Source of the DNA: Oleispira antarctica RB-8
GTDB lineage: Bacteria; Pseudomonadota; Gammaproteobacteria; Pseudomonadales; Oceanobacteraceae
Reading direction: 5' to 3'
Length of the DNA: 64,000 nucleotides
NCBI GenBank assembly: GCA_000967895.1
Contig: FO203512.1
Span: 3,185,350-3,249,349, forward strand
Positions within the stretch are counted from its first letter, which is position 1. Each line of letters begins with the position of its first letter. The translations under genes and the position numbers were made by a program. Of the stretch, positions 38,646 to 48,006 are shown piece after piece. The notes beneath the pieces were generated by a model that was given only the letters and a program-made list of their open reading frames with translations, searched no databases and was not told the origin of the DNA.

Positions 38646-39938
38646 ATGTTTAAGTCTTTCTTTCCGAACCCTCGACTATTTTTCTTGTCGGTATTAATTT
38701 TTGCAGGTGTCGCTTCTGCTATTTGGTATGGATTCAACGAACAAATAGCCAGCTTGGTTGGCCTCGATATTTCAGATACCACACCCGTGATCGGGTTAGG
38801 ACACTTCGTCACCAACTCTTTTTTATTGTTCTACGGTTTCTATTTTCTATGCACGGCAATTTTTGCCTTCTTATGGTTTAAAATTTCTCCTCATAAATGG
38901 CAGTGGTGGTCTATTGTTGGATCTTCCGCTATTTTATTTTCTACTTATTATTCCGTACAAGTATCCGTTGCTATTAATAACTGGCGTCGCCCATTTTTTG
39001 ATTTAGTGCAATCATTACTAAAGCCTATCGATGCAAGCGCTGCTGAAAAGGTCGTCACCGAGCAGGCTTTGAGCTCAGCAACAAGTCAGCTATTTGATTT
39101 ATTGATGCTCTTTGCTGAGATTGCTTTTTTAGCTATTTTTATCTATGTCGCAACTAAGTTTTTAGTGAGTCACTTTATCTTTCGCTGGCGTACGGCCATG
39201 AATGAATACTACACGCAAAACTGGAAGCAATTACGTAAGGTTGAAGGGGCATCACAACGCATTCAAGAAGATACCATGCGTTTCGCGACTATTATGGAAG
39301 ATCTAGGGGTCTCATTAATCGAAGCGGTTATGACATTATTTGCCTTCTTACCGGTTCTTTGGGTGCTATCGGAATATGTATCGGAGTTGCCTATTGTCGG
39401 ACAAATTGCACATCCCTTATTCTACGCCGCGCTGTTCTGGTCAATTTTTGGCACCGGCATATTAGCGATAGTAGGGATCAAACTACCAGGGCTGCAATTT
39501 AATAATCAAAAAGTCGAAGCCGCATTCCGCAAAGAGTTGGTGTATGGAGAAGATAATGAAAACAGGGCTCAACCTCTTAAACTGAGTGAACTTTTTTCTA
39601 ATGTTCGTAAAAACTATTTCCGTCTGTACTTTCATTATATGTACTTCAATGTCGCAAGAAGTTTGTATTTACAAGCGGATAATATCTTTGTTTTCATCTT
39701 GCTAGTGCCAACCATTGCCGTTGGCGCAATTACCTTTGGTATTTTGCAACAGATTCTGACTGCGTTTGGTCAGGTGAGTAATTCTTTTCAATACTTGGTT
39801 AATTCGTGGACAATTATTGTTGAATTATTGTCTGTTAGAAAGCGTCTAAAGCAATTCGAATCCGTTCTGGATAAATCACCAGAATCCACACTAGCCATTG
39901 ATAACAGCGATATAAAAAGCCCCATCGATAGCCAATAA
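38646..39938 (+). CDS. sbmA: SbmA/BacA-like peptide transporter
   Basis: 430-residue inner-membrane protein with about six to eight hydrophobic segments. It shows the SbmA features: N-terminal MFKSFFPNPRLFFLSVL, the WRRPFFDLVQS and FRWRTAMNEYYTQNW blocks, QRIQEDTMRFA, and the end FQYLVNSWTIIVELLSVRKRL. SbmA imports proline-rich peptides, bleomycin and microcins in E. coli using proton motive force. It has no NBD domain. It is followed by a symmetrical terminator. Confidence 0.9.
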   Translation: MFKSFFPNPRLFFLSVLIFAGVASAIWYGFNEQIASLVGLDISDTTPVIGLGHFVTNSFLLFYGFYFLCTAIFAFLWFKISPHKWQWWSIVGSSAILFSTYYSVQVSVAINNWRRPFFDLVQSLLKPIDASAAEKVVTEQALSSATSQLFDLLMLFAEIAFLAIFIYVATKFLVSHFIFRWRTAMNEYYTQNWKQLRKVEGASQRIQEDTMRFATIMEDLGVSLIEAVMTLFAFLPVLWVLSEYVSELPIVGQIAHPLFYAALFWSIFGTGILAIVGIKLPGLQFNNQKVEAAFRKELVYGEDNENRAQPLKLSELFSNVRKNYFRLYFHYMYFNVARSLYLQADNIFVFILLVPTIAVGAITFGILQQILTAFGQVSNSFQYLVNSWTIIVELLSVRKRLKQFESVLDKSPESTLAIDNSDIKSPIDSQ

Positions 39939-39957
39939 ACATCAATGTGCTAAATCT

Positions 39958-39998
39958 AAAAGAGCCTTTAACTGAATGTTTCAGGTAAAGGCTCTTTT
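39958..39998 (+). terminator. Terminator after sbmA
   Basis: AAAAGAGCCTTTA (39958-39970) pairs with TAAAGGCTCTTTT (39986-39998), a 13-bp stem with a 15-nt loop. It ends in four T and lies about 20 nt past the stop. Confidence 0.75.
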
Positions 39999-40105
39999 GC
40001 TCTCAATCCTTACTCTCCATCTATTTCCCCAATCATTCCTCTATCTTGGTTCAACTCCTTGCAAACTGCTGGCATAATACCCCCCTAAATTTTGAGGCTT
40101 TAATA

Positions 40106-40675
40106 ATGACTACTGAAAATACCCTACTAGCTCGATGTGGTTCCAAGTGTGAATTATGTGCAGCTGATGCGCCTGTTGCTAAATTTGAGGTCGCTCCTAG
40201 CGATGGCAGCGTTGAGCAAAGTGTTATGCTTTGCCCAACCTGTACTGATCAAATCAATAACCCAGATACAATCGATGGCAACCACTGGCGCTGCTTAAAC
40301 GACAGTATGTGGAGCCAAGAGCTTCCTGTACAAGTCATGGCATGGCGACAGCTTAAGACCTTAAAAGCGAAAGGCGAAGACTGGGCTCAAGATTTAGTCG
40401 ATATGATGTACTTTGAAGAAGACGTGCAGAAGTGGGCAGAAGCCGGCATGGTTGACTTCAGCGCGGAAACAACCCGAGATAGCAACGGCGCACCACTCGT
40501 GGCCGGCGATAGCGTGACCTTAATTAAAGATTTAGTTGTGAAAGGCGCCAACTTCACAGCCAAACGTGGCACCATGGTGAAAAATATCTCACTTACCGAT
40601 AACCCACTTCATGTTGAAGGTAGAGTTAACGGTACACGCATTGTTTTAGTCAGTGCATATTTGAAAAAGCAATAA
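40106..40675 (+). CDS. PhnA/YjdM-family zinc-ribbon protein
   Basis: 189 residues from ATG 40106 with GAGG upstream; the frame opens 60 bases earlier without ribosome site. N-terminal zinc ribbon CGSKCELC plus LCPTC, then the PhnA-specific DSMWSQELPVQVMAWRQL and the C-terminal SH3-like block GDSVTLIKDLVVKGANF. Despite the name the family is not needed for phosphonate use; its function is unclear. Confidence 0.9.
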   Translation: MTTENTLLARCGSKCELCAADAPVAKFEVAPSDGSVEQSVMLCPTCTDQINNPDTIDGNHWRCLNDSMWSQELPVQVMAWRQLKTLKAKGEDWAQDLVDMMYFEEDVQKWAEAGMVDFSAETTRDSNGAPLVAGDSVTLIKDLVVKGANFTAKRGTMVKNISLTDNPLHVEGRVNGTRIVLVSAYLKKQ

Positions 40676-40768
40676 ATGACGTTAAACAATCGATCATTCA
40701 GATGGTTGGTTGTTTTATTTTAACCTATCCTGTAATCCAATCAATACTCTCTTCAAGTACATAACATC

Positions 40769-41575
40769 ATGACGATTGTCCAAATCCAAAATGCTTCTTT
40801 ACGCTTACGTAATAATAAAATATTTGAGCTCTTTGTTGTCAGTATCATTATTTTATCAGCGCTCTTGATTGGTGCTAAAACCTATCCAATACCCGATAGC
40901 GTGATGCAGCTAGTTAAATGGCTTGATCTTGCAATTACGCTTATATTTTTATTTGAAATCACTATTCGATTTATTGCTGAAGAAAATAAAAAACGTTTCT
41001 TTCATAGTGGTTGGAACATATTCGACACCTTAATTGTTATTGTCAGTCTGATTCCTATTGAAGACAGCGAGATGGCCTTAGTCGGACGCTTAGTGCGAAT
41101 ATTCCGAGTACTGCGTATGGTTTCTATTATTCCAGAACTGCGAATGCTGCTGAATTCACTGCTTCGAGCCATGCCACAATTAGGCTACGTACTGCTATTG
41201 ATGTTTATTATTTTTTATATATATGCCGCAGTAGGAGCGACCTTCTTTGCTAAAATTAATCCTGTGCTTTGGGGCGATATTTCGATTTCATTGCTTACTT
41301 TATTCCGTGTTATGACGTTCGAAGACTGGACCGATATAATGTACGAAACAATGGATGTTTATCCACTAAGTTGGATTTTTTATCTCACGTTTATCTTCTT
41401 AACAGCCTTTGCTTTTTTAAACATGGTGATAGGCATTGTCGTGAATGTACTGGAAGATGAGCATGCAAAAGAACGTGCAGCTCAAGATGAAGCTGACGGC
41501 AAGATTTCTATGGATGACCTGGCAAAAGAAATTCGTTCGTTGAAAGAAATGCTTGAGCAGCAAAGAAAGGACTAA
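40769..41575 (+). CDS. Voltage-gated cation channel (NaChBac/NavAb-like)
   Basis: 268-residue single-domain channel subunit, expected tetramer. Six membrane segments: S1-S4 with a voltage sensor having four Arg every third residue (RLVRIFRVLR, about 107-116), then S5, a pore loop and S6. The selectivity filter is TFEDWTD at 183-189, in place of TLESWSM of NavAb-type sodium channels. S6 is followed by an acidic linker and a C-terminal coiled coil (MDDLAKEIRSLKEMLEQQ). The acidic filter suggests calcium or mixed cation selectivity (inference). Alone in its transcription unit. Confidence 0.9.
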   Translation: MTIVQIQNASLRLRNNKIFELFVVSIIILSALLIGAKTYPIPDSVMQLVKWLDLAITLIFLFEITIRFIAEENKKRFFHSGWNIFDTLIVIVSLIPIEDSEMALVGRLVRIFRVLRMVSIIPELRMLLNSLLRAMPQLGYVLLLMFIIFYIYAAVGATFFAKINPVLWGDISISLLTLFRVMTFEDWTDIMYETMDVYPLSWIFYLTFIFLTAFAFLNMVIGIVVNVLEDEHAKERAAQDEADGKISMDDLAKEIRSLKEMLEQQRKD

Positions 41576-41593
41576 AAAAGTAGAGAGAAATGA

Positions 41594-41621
41594 CAACCAC
41601 AGAGGAAAACCACTGTGGTTG
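41594..41621. terminator. Stem-loop between convergent channel and peptidase genes
   Basis: CAACCACAG (41594-41602) pairs with CTGTGGTTG (41613-41621) around a 10-nt loop, between the two stop codons. T-rich sequence follows on the plus strand. Confidence 0.6.
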
Positions 41622-41644
41622 ATCTATTTATATTTGATAAAAAT

Positions 41645-44584
41645 CTAATAGGGCAAACTTATCCCGATACTCGCTCTATTACCGCCCAGCTCATCATCCA
41701 ACCCGCGAGCGAGACTGAAACGTATTGGCATCATCAGATTATAAAATGCCACTACCTCTATATTAATATCAATCCCGACACCGGTTAAATATTCGGGCGA
41801 ATTCCCACGTTGCCAAGCGCTGCCATAATCCACATAGATATTTGCCGATAAATCTCCAGCGCCGATAGGCCAAATTCCCCAGCCCTTATCGATCCTTGCT
41901 AACCACTGGCTGTAGTTAATGCGATTCACGTTCATATTATGGCCACCTTGAACTGACGATGCGTAGCCTCTTAGAGCGAAATCATCACGACCGAACAAAC
42001 CCAGCTCTGCTGAACGGTTATCGCCACCGACTGTCAGCGCTTCATTATTTTTGTCAGCCTGAGCAGCAATCACTTGAAATGAAAGAGAGCGCTTTCCTGG
42101 TAAGTCAAAAATTTCTTGCCACTGACCTTGAAGTATCCCGCCGCTATAGTCACTATCAGACAGTCCTACTAACACATCATTGCTTTCATAAACCAAATCA
42201 AAATACCGACCAGCAGAAAACCCAGGGCTATTTAAATAACCTTCACGACTATCAAATTTCAGCCCCAAACCTGCTAACGTTTTTTCACAGGTTTTATGTC
42301 GTTTAACATTAGCATCAAGGCATGAAACGGAAAAGAGATCATCACGGGCCACCGTACCTTCTCGCTCAACGACAATAGCCGCATTGAGAGATAATTGATC
42401 TTCATAAGCATTCGCAATATAATTTCGAGCGAAAATCCAACGGTCTTGTTCAACGATGTATTCTGGTTTTCGATCATCAAAGACATCAACATAATCGTGG
42501 CTGCGTTGAAAATTAATTTGATAACGGTTGTCATAACCATACTGCACACTGATATCACCCAGCTCATTTTCCCAATCAATACCCAACGATAATGAATAGT
42601 TGTGCCTTGCCAAGACATCGCTGCCTCCGGTTGTGAGCCCTACCTGAGTCGCTTCTGGAGTCGCACTGTAAAAAGGGAACCACCAACTAGGCTTTAAACT
42701 TGACCAAGGGCTATAAGCCTCTGACGTCGATTTTTCAACATTTAAAGAGAAAGGTTTTGGATAATTATATTGCCCTTGTTTGTCGGCTAAAGAAAATTCA
42801 GATAGGTCGGCAGCATCATCTAATTCAATACTTCTAAATTCAAAACCATCAGCGGTATAAGCTTGAAAAATAATCTGTGATTTTCTCTGGTTTTCTGCAT
42901 TGCTGATCAACTTAGGCTCAAATGCCCCCGTCAGCATGTTGGTAAGCTGAATTAGCTTTTCACTTTGTTGATTTAATATAAAGATATTATAAATACCGTC
43001 ATAATCCGCACTGAATAATATTCGCCCATCGGCCAATATTTGTGGACTATTTTCTATAGCCTTAGTATTTGTAATTTGCGCCCACTGTTTTATAGAATAA
43101 AACGCGATAGCATCATCAGCTGGCTCGGTTTTTACTAAATCAATACGTTCTAAATTCCAGCCCTGCAAAGCACGTTTAACCGCGACAACAAGATAATCGC
43201 CTTTGGGAGACACATCAAAATCACCAACAACTGTGGTTTCATCTTCTCCGTGCCATAAACTTTGAAGATCCCCTTGTTTGTTGAGCAGTACAAATTCACT
43301 GATACCCTTCACTTTTCGACTGGCGATCATTCTATCACTATCTAACCATCGAACATTTCTTAAACGCGATTTATGAGTCAATGTTTGCCAGTCTTTTTCC
43401 GCACGGCCCTCCGTTAACAAAAAAAGATCTGCCCAACTGCGGCCATCAGCCCAAGTGATGATACGACTTGCAACTACATCATTTTGTTCATTTACATCCA
43501 CGGCTAATACATTATTAATGTCGATCAATGCTGCAAATTTTCCATCGCGATACATCGTTAGCTTAGGATTGTCCTCACCATTATTGTCAATAAAATAAAA
43601 ACGCTCACCCTGGCTATTACTCACATCTTTAAAAAGTCCTTGTCGATCATTTTCAATCTCTAATACGTCCCCTTGTGCCGTTGAATTTTCCAGTAATTTA
43701 ATCTGATCGGCGAACGTAGTATTCAACCACTGGTGGTAATCTTCCCAGAGCTGATCAAAATCCTTTCCTATAACGGATGACATAGAATGATTTTGCATGA
43801 CCGCGGGTATACCTTCCCCACTGTATTTTTGTAGATAGTGTTGAATTTCTTTCTCGCCGTATGTTTCAGCAAGAAACTGATAAAAATAACTGCCGTATAA
43901 ATAATGCATGCCTAAAGGTAATTCTCTAAGAGGCACAGCAACATCCCCTAACGTTTTTAAACGATCAGCGGCGACTTCGGTGCGCATCTGCATGCGATAA
44001 AAAGAACCTTGTAAGCGGCCATAGCCAAGTTCGTTATTGGTTTCCAAATACGTCGCTAAGCCTTCAAGCATAAAAGAAGGTGTCATTGAATGCGGAAAAG
44101 CTAAAACAATATTGCCAAATACATCCCTCATGGCTTTCGGTAAACCCCGAGCCATTTGCTGATGTAATACGTGAACATATTCATGGCGAATCAGAGTATG
44201 CAGCCAATCATCATTTACTTCTAAACCCTCAACACTGTCCGGTGGACTACTGAATAATCGAATTTGTGCATAAGGAAAAAAAGTAGCCCAGCCATTGGAA
44301 AAATCAAAGTCATCAACCAACGCCATCTGAGTTTTTTGCTCTGGCGCTTGGCCAAAAAATGGGACTAATTCTAAGTGAACTCGTTCGGCAATATTGAGCG
44401 CTTTATCTGCCATAAGCACATTACTTTCAGGATAGGTAATGGCGAAGTGCTCACTTTCTTTTACCCGCCATTGAGTGGCTGCATTTTCTGCAATCGGCTT
44501 ATCCCAAGCAGCAAAATTGGCTTGGCTAATCGGCATACTCATAACCTGTAAAATACAGACACTTAATATGGCTAAAATACGCAT
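41645..44584 (-). CDS. Surface metallopeptidase: gluzincin + beta-propeller-like repeats + C-terminal beta-barrel-like domain
   Basis: 979 residues with a Sec signal peptide. The N-terminal zincin domain shows HEYVH (134-138) and the third ligand Glu174 in FMLEGLATYL, as in peptidase-MA-like enzymes. The middle (about 310-620) has repeated TolB/WD40-like blades (for example DGRILFSADYDGIYNIFIL). The last third (about 660-979) is strand-rich, ending in NRASIGISLPY, and resembles an outer-membrane barrel. So the enzyme may anchor itself in the outer membrane with the peptidase outside or in the periplasm. The substrate is unknown. Confidence 0.8.
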   Translation of the reverse strand: MRILAILSVCILQVMSMPISQANFAAWDKPIAENAATQWRVKESEHFAITYPESNVLMADKALNIAERVHLELVPFFGQAPEQKTQMALVDDFDFSNGWATFFPYAQIRLFSSPPDSVEGLEVNDDWLHTLIRHEYVHVLHQQMARGLPKAMRDVFGNIVLAFPHSMTPSFMLEGLATYLETNNELGYGRLQGSFYRMQMRTEVAADRLKTLGDVAVPLRELPLGMHYLYGSYFYQFLAETYGEKEIQHYLQKYSGEGIPAVMQNHSMSSVIGKDFDQLWEDYHQWLNTTFADQIKLLENSTAQGDVLEIENDRQGLFKDVSNSQGERFYFIDNNGEDNPKLTMYRDGKFAALIDINNVLAVDVNEQNDVVASRIITWADGRSWADLFLLTEGRAEKDWQTLTHKSRLRNVRWLDSDRMIASRKVKGISEFVLLNKQGDLQSLWHGEDETTVVGDFDVSPKGDYLVVAVKRALQGWNLERIDLVKTEPADDAIAFYSIKQWAQITNTKAIENSPQILADGRILFSADYDGIYNIFILNQQSEKLIQLTNMLTGAFEPKLISNAENQRKSQIIFQAYTADGFEFRSIELDDAADLSEFSLADKQGQYNYPKPFSLNVEKSTSEAYSPWSSLKPSWWFPFYSATPEATQVGLTTGGSDVLARHNYSLSLGIDWENELGDISVQYGYDNRYQINFQRSHDYVDVFDDRKPEYIVEQDRWIFARNYIANAYEDQLSLNAAIVVEREGTVARDDLFSVSCLDANVKRHKTCEKTLAGLGLKFDSREGYLNSPGFSAGRYFDLVYESNDVLVGLSDSDYSGGILQGQWQEIFDLPGKRSLSFQVIAAQADKNNEALTVGGDNRSAELGLFGRDDFALRGYASSVQGGHNMNVNRINYSQWLARIDKGWGIWPIGAGDLSANIYVDYGSAWQRGNSPEYLTGVGIDINIEVVAFYNLMMPIRFSLARGLDDELGGNRASIGISLPY

Positions 44585-44752
44585 CTAATTTCCCTATATG
44601 GAGATGGGTCTTACAATTTAAGATCGCGACGTTATCGCTCATATAATAGGCTTTAATACTTATTAATTCATGCGAATATTTATGCATAGCACTTTCACGA
44701 TAATGGGCTTAGCATAATAGATAAGATAAGCGTTTATTTGAAGGAGTTTCAC

Positions 44753-45280
44753 ATGCAATGGTCTGATCACTACCGCCGTCATGCCCGTTACAATGCTTGG
44801 ATCAATCAATCCTTACTGGAAGCCAGTTTAAGCCTGCCAGTAGCCGATCAAAATAAAGACCAAGGCGTGTTCTTTCACTCCCTTACAGGGAGCTGGAATC
44901 ATATTATGGTAGGGGACCTTTTATGGCTCAACCGCCTCGCCAAAATATTTCCAATTCTCGATGACAAAATAGATAACTGGCCACTACCTACCCAGCTCGA
45001 TCAAATTTTATATAAAAACTTGGCGGAACTGGCCAAAGCACGCCAGCAATTGGATGAATTAATCATTCAGTGGTGTGATTTTTTACGTGAAAGCGATTGT
45101 GAAGATAGACTGCAATATTTCAATAGCCAAGAAGCGTTACGGGTTAAACCATTGCCTGATGTAATGCAGCATTTATTCAATCACCAAACCCATCATAGGG
45201 GCCAAATTAGCGCATTATTAAGTCAGCTTGGCGTCAATTATGGCACCACCGACTTTATCGCCATGCCAGGTGACGATTAG
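44753..45280 (+). CDS. DinB-family protein
   Basis: 175 residues from ATG 44753, chosen for AAGGAG upstream; the frame opens 15 bases earlier. Four-helix DinB/YfiT fold with metal histidines in GSWNHIMVGD and HQTHHRGQIS. Close to the damage-inducible DinB-like group of proteobacteria. Possible thiol-transferase or metal enzyme; no substrate known. Confidence 0.88.
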   Translation: MQWSDHYRRHARYNAWINQSLLEASLSLPVADQNKDQGVFFHSLTGSWNHIMVGDLLWLNRLAKIFPILDDKIDNWPLPTQLDQILYKNLAELAKARQQLDELIIQWCDFLRESDCEDRLQYFNSQEALRVKPLPDVMQHLFNHQTHHRGQISALLSQLGVNYGTTDFIAMPGDD

Positions 45281-45306
45281 TCTTTATCGCTAGGAGGCAT
45301 TTTTTT
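45263..45306 (+). terminator. Possible terminator after the DinB-family gene
   Basis: ATGCC at 45263-45267 and GGCAT at 45296-45300 enclose a second CGAT/ATCG pair; seven T follow at the end of the arm. The stop codon lies in the inner loop. It is weak as drawn because the internal loops are large. Confidence 0.35.
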
Positions 45307-45637
45307 AAAAGTAGCGAAATGCTTCCATCGAAATCATAAGAATGATGATTACCGTTGCCACCAACAATGTATTTCCATTCCTTGGAATAATACCTTGAGT
45401 GATGGAGCCTTCTTCATTTAAGGACTCGTTGGTCGAATCATAATCGCGCATCAAAGAGATCCCTTTAATTAAGTCATCATCATTAACTAAAATACGGACT
45501 AGATAGCTTGCAGGCAGTCCACCTACAGCCCCAATAAGATTTTCCCCTTCAATAAAAGAGCTGATCCGGTGCTGCTCTAACAAACCTTGAATTACATGAG
45601 CTTCTAATACATCAGACGCTTCATAGACGCATTTCAT
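45305..45637 (-). CDS. DUF2007 protein with C-terminal membrane anchor
   Basis: 110 residues. The N-terminal DUF2007 (PII-like fold) reads VYEASDVLEAHVIQGLLEQHRISSFIEGEN-like, ending VRILVNDDDLIKG. A single hydrophobic segment (TLLVATVIIILMISMEAF) follows at the C-terminus. A role in signalling has been proposed but not shown. It is convergent with the DinB gene. Confidence 0.85.
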   Translation of the reverse strand: MKCVYEASDVLEAHVIQGLLEQHRISSFIEGENLIGAVGGLPASYLVRILVNDDDLIKGISLMRDYDSTNESLNEEGSITQGIIPRNGNTLLVATVIIILMISMEAFRYF

Positions 45638-45840
45638 ATTGCTTTATCCTCATGCCACTTCATTCGATTGATTATGAATCAGTTTAGTTGATTAAACATA
45701 ATGCGGGTTATCTTCACTTTCACTGTGTCAGCATAATAATCTAATAATTCATTTAATTTTACTAAAGACGGCTTCTACCCAAAACCGAACGCTAAAACTT
45801 GTTATAATTTTTTTACCATTCTTATGTATTTAGATGCCAA

Positions 45841-46659
45841 ATGAAACTGGAAATTTTATATCTAGATGAAAATCTAGTCGCTATTAACAAACCGTCAGGC
45901 CTATTGGTTCACCGCAGCGAAATTGATCGCTATGAAACCTTATTTGCATTGCAGTTATTACGTAATCAATTAGGCCAACGAGTGTATCCCGTGCATCGGT
46001 TAGATAAACCGACTTCAGGTGTTTTATTATTTGCCTTAAATTCAGAGACCGCCAGTTTAATGGTCGAGCAGTGGCGCCAGCGTGATGTAGAAAAACGCTA
46101 TCTAGCCGTCACTCGCGGTTATATGCCTGAAGAACTGCACCTAGACTACGCCATGGTGCCACCCGTCGACAAACATGCCAAACACGAGCGTATAAAGCCT
46201 GCTCAAGAAGCCATTACAGATTTCAAATTATTAGCGACGGTAGAAGTCGATGTCAAGATTGATAAATACCCACAATCTCGTTACTCCCTAGTAGAAGTTA
46301 TGCCGAAAACCGGGCGTAAGCATCAAATTCGCCGTCACCTTAAGCATTTGAGCCACCCAATTATCGGAGATGCACGTTATGGCAAAGGTCGTCATAGCCG
46401 ATACTTTCGCGATCACTTCGATGCTGGGCGTTTGTTATTGCACGCATGGCAATTGAGTTTTGAGCACCCTTATAGCGGCGAAAGAGTTAATCTTTATGCG
46501 GGCTTGGATAGCCCCATGAAAGGTTTGTTATCACGCTTTGATTGGCTCAACAGCCTGCCTAGTCCTTTACTTCAAGCGACAGATCGAGTGTTGGCTGACG
46601 GACAATGTAGAGAGCTACCAGAACCCCCACCAGAGGAAGAAGAATCTTTACCGCAGTAA
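45841..46659 (+). CDS. truC: tRNA pseudouridine(65) synthase TruC
   Basis: 272 residues. The RluA-type catalytic motif HRLDKPTSGVLLF with Asp at about residue 59 is present, and the N-terminal LDENLVAINKPSGLLVHRS plus PKTGRKHQIRRHLKH and IIGDARYGKGRHSR are specific for TruC. It modifies U65 of tRNA. The C-terminus is extended and acidic (PEPPPEEEESLPQ) and overlaps the convergent DUF454 gene by 101 bp. Confidence 0.93.
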   Translation: MKLEILYLDENLVAINKPSGLLVHRSEIDRYETLFALQLLRNQLGQRVYPVHRLDKPTSGVLLFALNSETASLMVEQWRQRDVEKRYLAVTRGYMPEELHLDYAMVPPVDKHAKHERIKPAQEAITDFKLLATVEVDVKIDKYPQSRYSLVEVMPKTGRKHQIRRHLKHLSHPIIGDARYGKGRHSRYFRDHFDAGRLLLHAWQLSFEHPYSGERVNLYAGLDSPMKGLLSRFDWLNSLPSPLLQATDRVLADGQCRELPEPPPEEEESLPQ

Positions 46660-46969
46660 ACGGCACGAAATACGTCGTAAAGCTCATACTAATCGCCATC
46701 AAGGCAATGGTGTATACCTTCGCTTTTAATGGAATACCCTTGCCTTCCAAGTAATAGACTAAATACTTGCCTAGACGAGGGTGCCCCACAAGCCAATTAT
46801 AAAATCTAGGCGAAGTGCGCATGAAACACGCGGCGGCTAATAATAAAAAGGGCGTCGTTGGCATAACAGGCAAGAATATGCCGATCACTCCTAAAACCAC
46901 GCTCAGACAACCCACCACAAAAAGCAAAGCTTTTACTGCTTTATTTTTAAATCGAGCTATTGCCGACAT
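46559..46969 (-). CDS. DUF454 (YbaN-like) inner-membrane protein
   Basis: 136 residues with three membrane segments. The family signature GVIGIFLPVMPTTPFLLLAA and CFMRTSPRFYNWL, then HPRLGKYL, is clear. Function unknown. Its last 33 codons overlap the truC 3' end on the opposite strand. Confidence 0.9.
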   Translation of the reverse strand: MSAIARFKNKAVKALLFVVGCLSVVLGVIGIFLPVMPTTPFLLLAAACFMRTSPRFYNWLVGHPRLGKYLVYYLEGKGIPLKAKVYTIALMAISMSFTTYFVPFTAVKILLPLVGVLVALYIVRQPTLDLSLEVKD

Positions 46970-47089
46970 ATAGGCCTCTAATTAAAGCGTTTTCAATTAT
47001 ATTCACTCTCATTATTCACAGAATGACTCTTTATACTTAATAGCTTAGCGTGAATGAAGATAGGAATAAAAGAACTTACTCACATTTTC

Positions 47090-47098
47090 TGTGGATAA
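47090..47098 (-). promoter_or_regulatory. DnaA box TTATCCACA
   Basis: Exact consensus 9-mer on the minus strand, followed a few bases on by the palindrome TTATGCATAA (47101-47110). Confidence 0.6.
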
Positions 47099-47406
47099 GT
47101 TTATGCATAAGTTTTTTATAAGTGTTGCCAGCCTGCATGAATGCTGGCGCAAGAACAGATTGACGGTTTTTCGCACAACCAAAAAATCCTTATTTTTCAA
47201 TCTCTTATATATAAAGTGACAATTTCATGACATCTTAACGATACTGGCAAATTCATCAGTAAATAAAAAGTTGGCTTGTTAGTAACAAGAAAATTACGAC
47301 AACTTTCTCTCAAAATTTTTTGACTGATTTAAAATATACTTTTATCAGCAATCGTTAAAATAATAACAACACCTAATAAACCCGCATGCTTACTGGCCTT
47401 AATTGC

Positions 47407-47429
47407 TTACCCACAGATTCTGTGGATAA
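47407..47429. promoter_or_regulatory. Inverted pair of DnaA boxes
   Basis: TTACCCACA (47407-47415, one mismatch) faces TTATCCACA on the minus strand (47421-47429). The pair forms a near palindrome of 23 bp. Confidence 0.6.
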
Positions 47430-47799
47430 CTTGGTGGACAGTCTCTTTAAAAGCGACTCAGGAGCCCGTGTTATCTGCCTCCTTGTTAGATTGATCGTTT
47501 TTTAACCAACATAAAATCTTCTTACTTATCAATGACTTATGAGTGTCAATAATGTTATATCAATATTTTATTAGAATTATCATTTTATTACCCCGTCATT
47601 TTTAAATTGTGAATAAAAGCCAAAAAAATAATTTCATGAACTTCTGTCAAGTGTTTTTTAACGAAATATTCATCGTGTATAGAGCTATTGAGGCGATTGT
47701 CAAAAGTAAAATTGAGAGAGTAATAAGAATGAAGCAATATAAGGTCATTGGGGATAAGTAAGCACTCACACTTTATTATCCCTAAATAATAGAGCTCTC

Positions 47800-47808
47800 T
47801 GTGGATAA
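47800..47808 (-). promoter_or_regulatory. DnaA box TTATCCACA
   Basis: Exact consensus 9-mer on the minus strand; a one-mismatch box lies 50 bp to the left (47749-47757). Confidence 0.6.
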
Positions 47809-47965
47809 ACTTCACTTCTATACTATTTTATTGCAAAAAATCATCCATCAGCTCAATACAGAATATTTTATTATCCGCTCAATTAAACAATAATTCTTAT
47901 ATTTATCATGTAGGTAGAAGATAGCACACCGTTTTCGCTATCTTTTTGACGACAGATATTTGTCT

Positions 47966-47974
47966 TGTGCATAA
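47966..47974 (-). promoter_or_regulatory. DnaA box TTATGCACA
   Basis: Matches TTATNCACA with N = G on the minus strand, just before the dsbC terminator. Confidence 0.5.
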
Positions 47975-47978
47975 CAAA

Positions 47979-48006
47979 CAAAAAAAAAGGAGCCATAGGC
48001 TCCTTT
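47979..48006 (-). terminator. Intrinsic terminator after dsbC
   Basis: AAAGGAGCC (47986-47994) and GGCTCCTTT (47998-48006) form a 9-bp stem with a 3-nt loop; on the minus strand it is followed by a T-run. It lies about 35 nt after the dsbC stop. Confidence 0.85.

Noticed and set aside
47588-47815. 75-codon ORF on the minus strand in the DnaA-box region
   Set aside because: No ribosome site, no recognisable motif, AT-rich composition that gives long frames by chance. It also covers two of the DnaA-like boxes.
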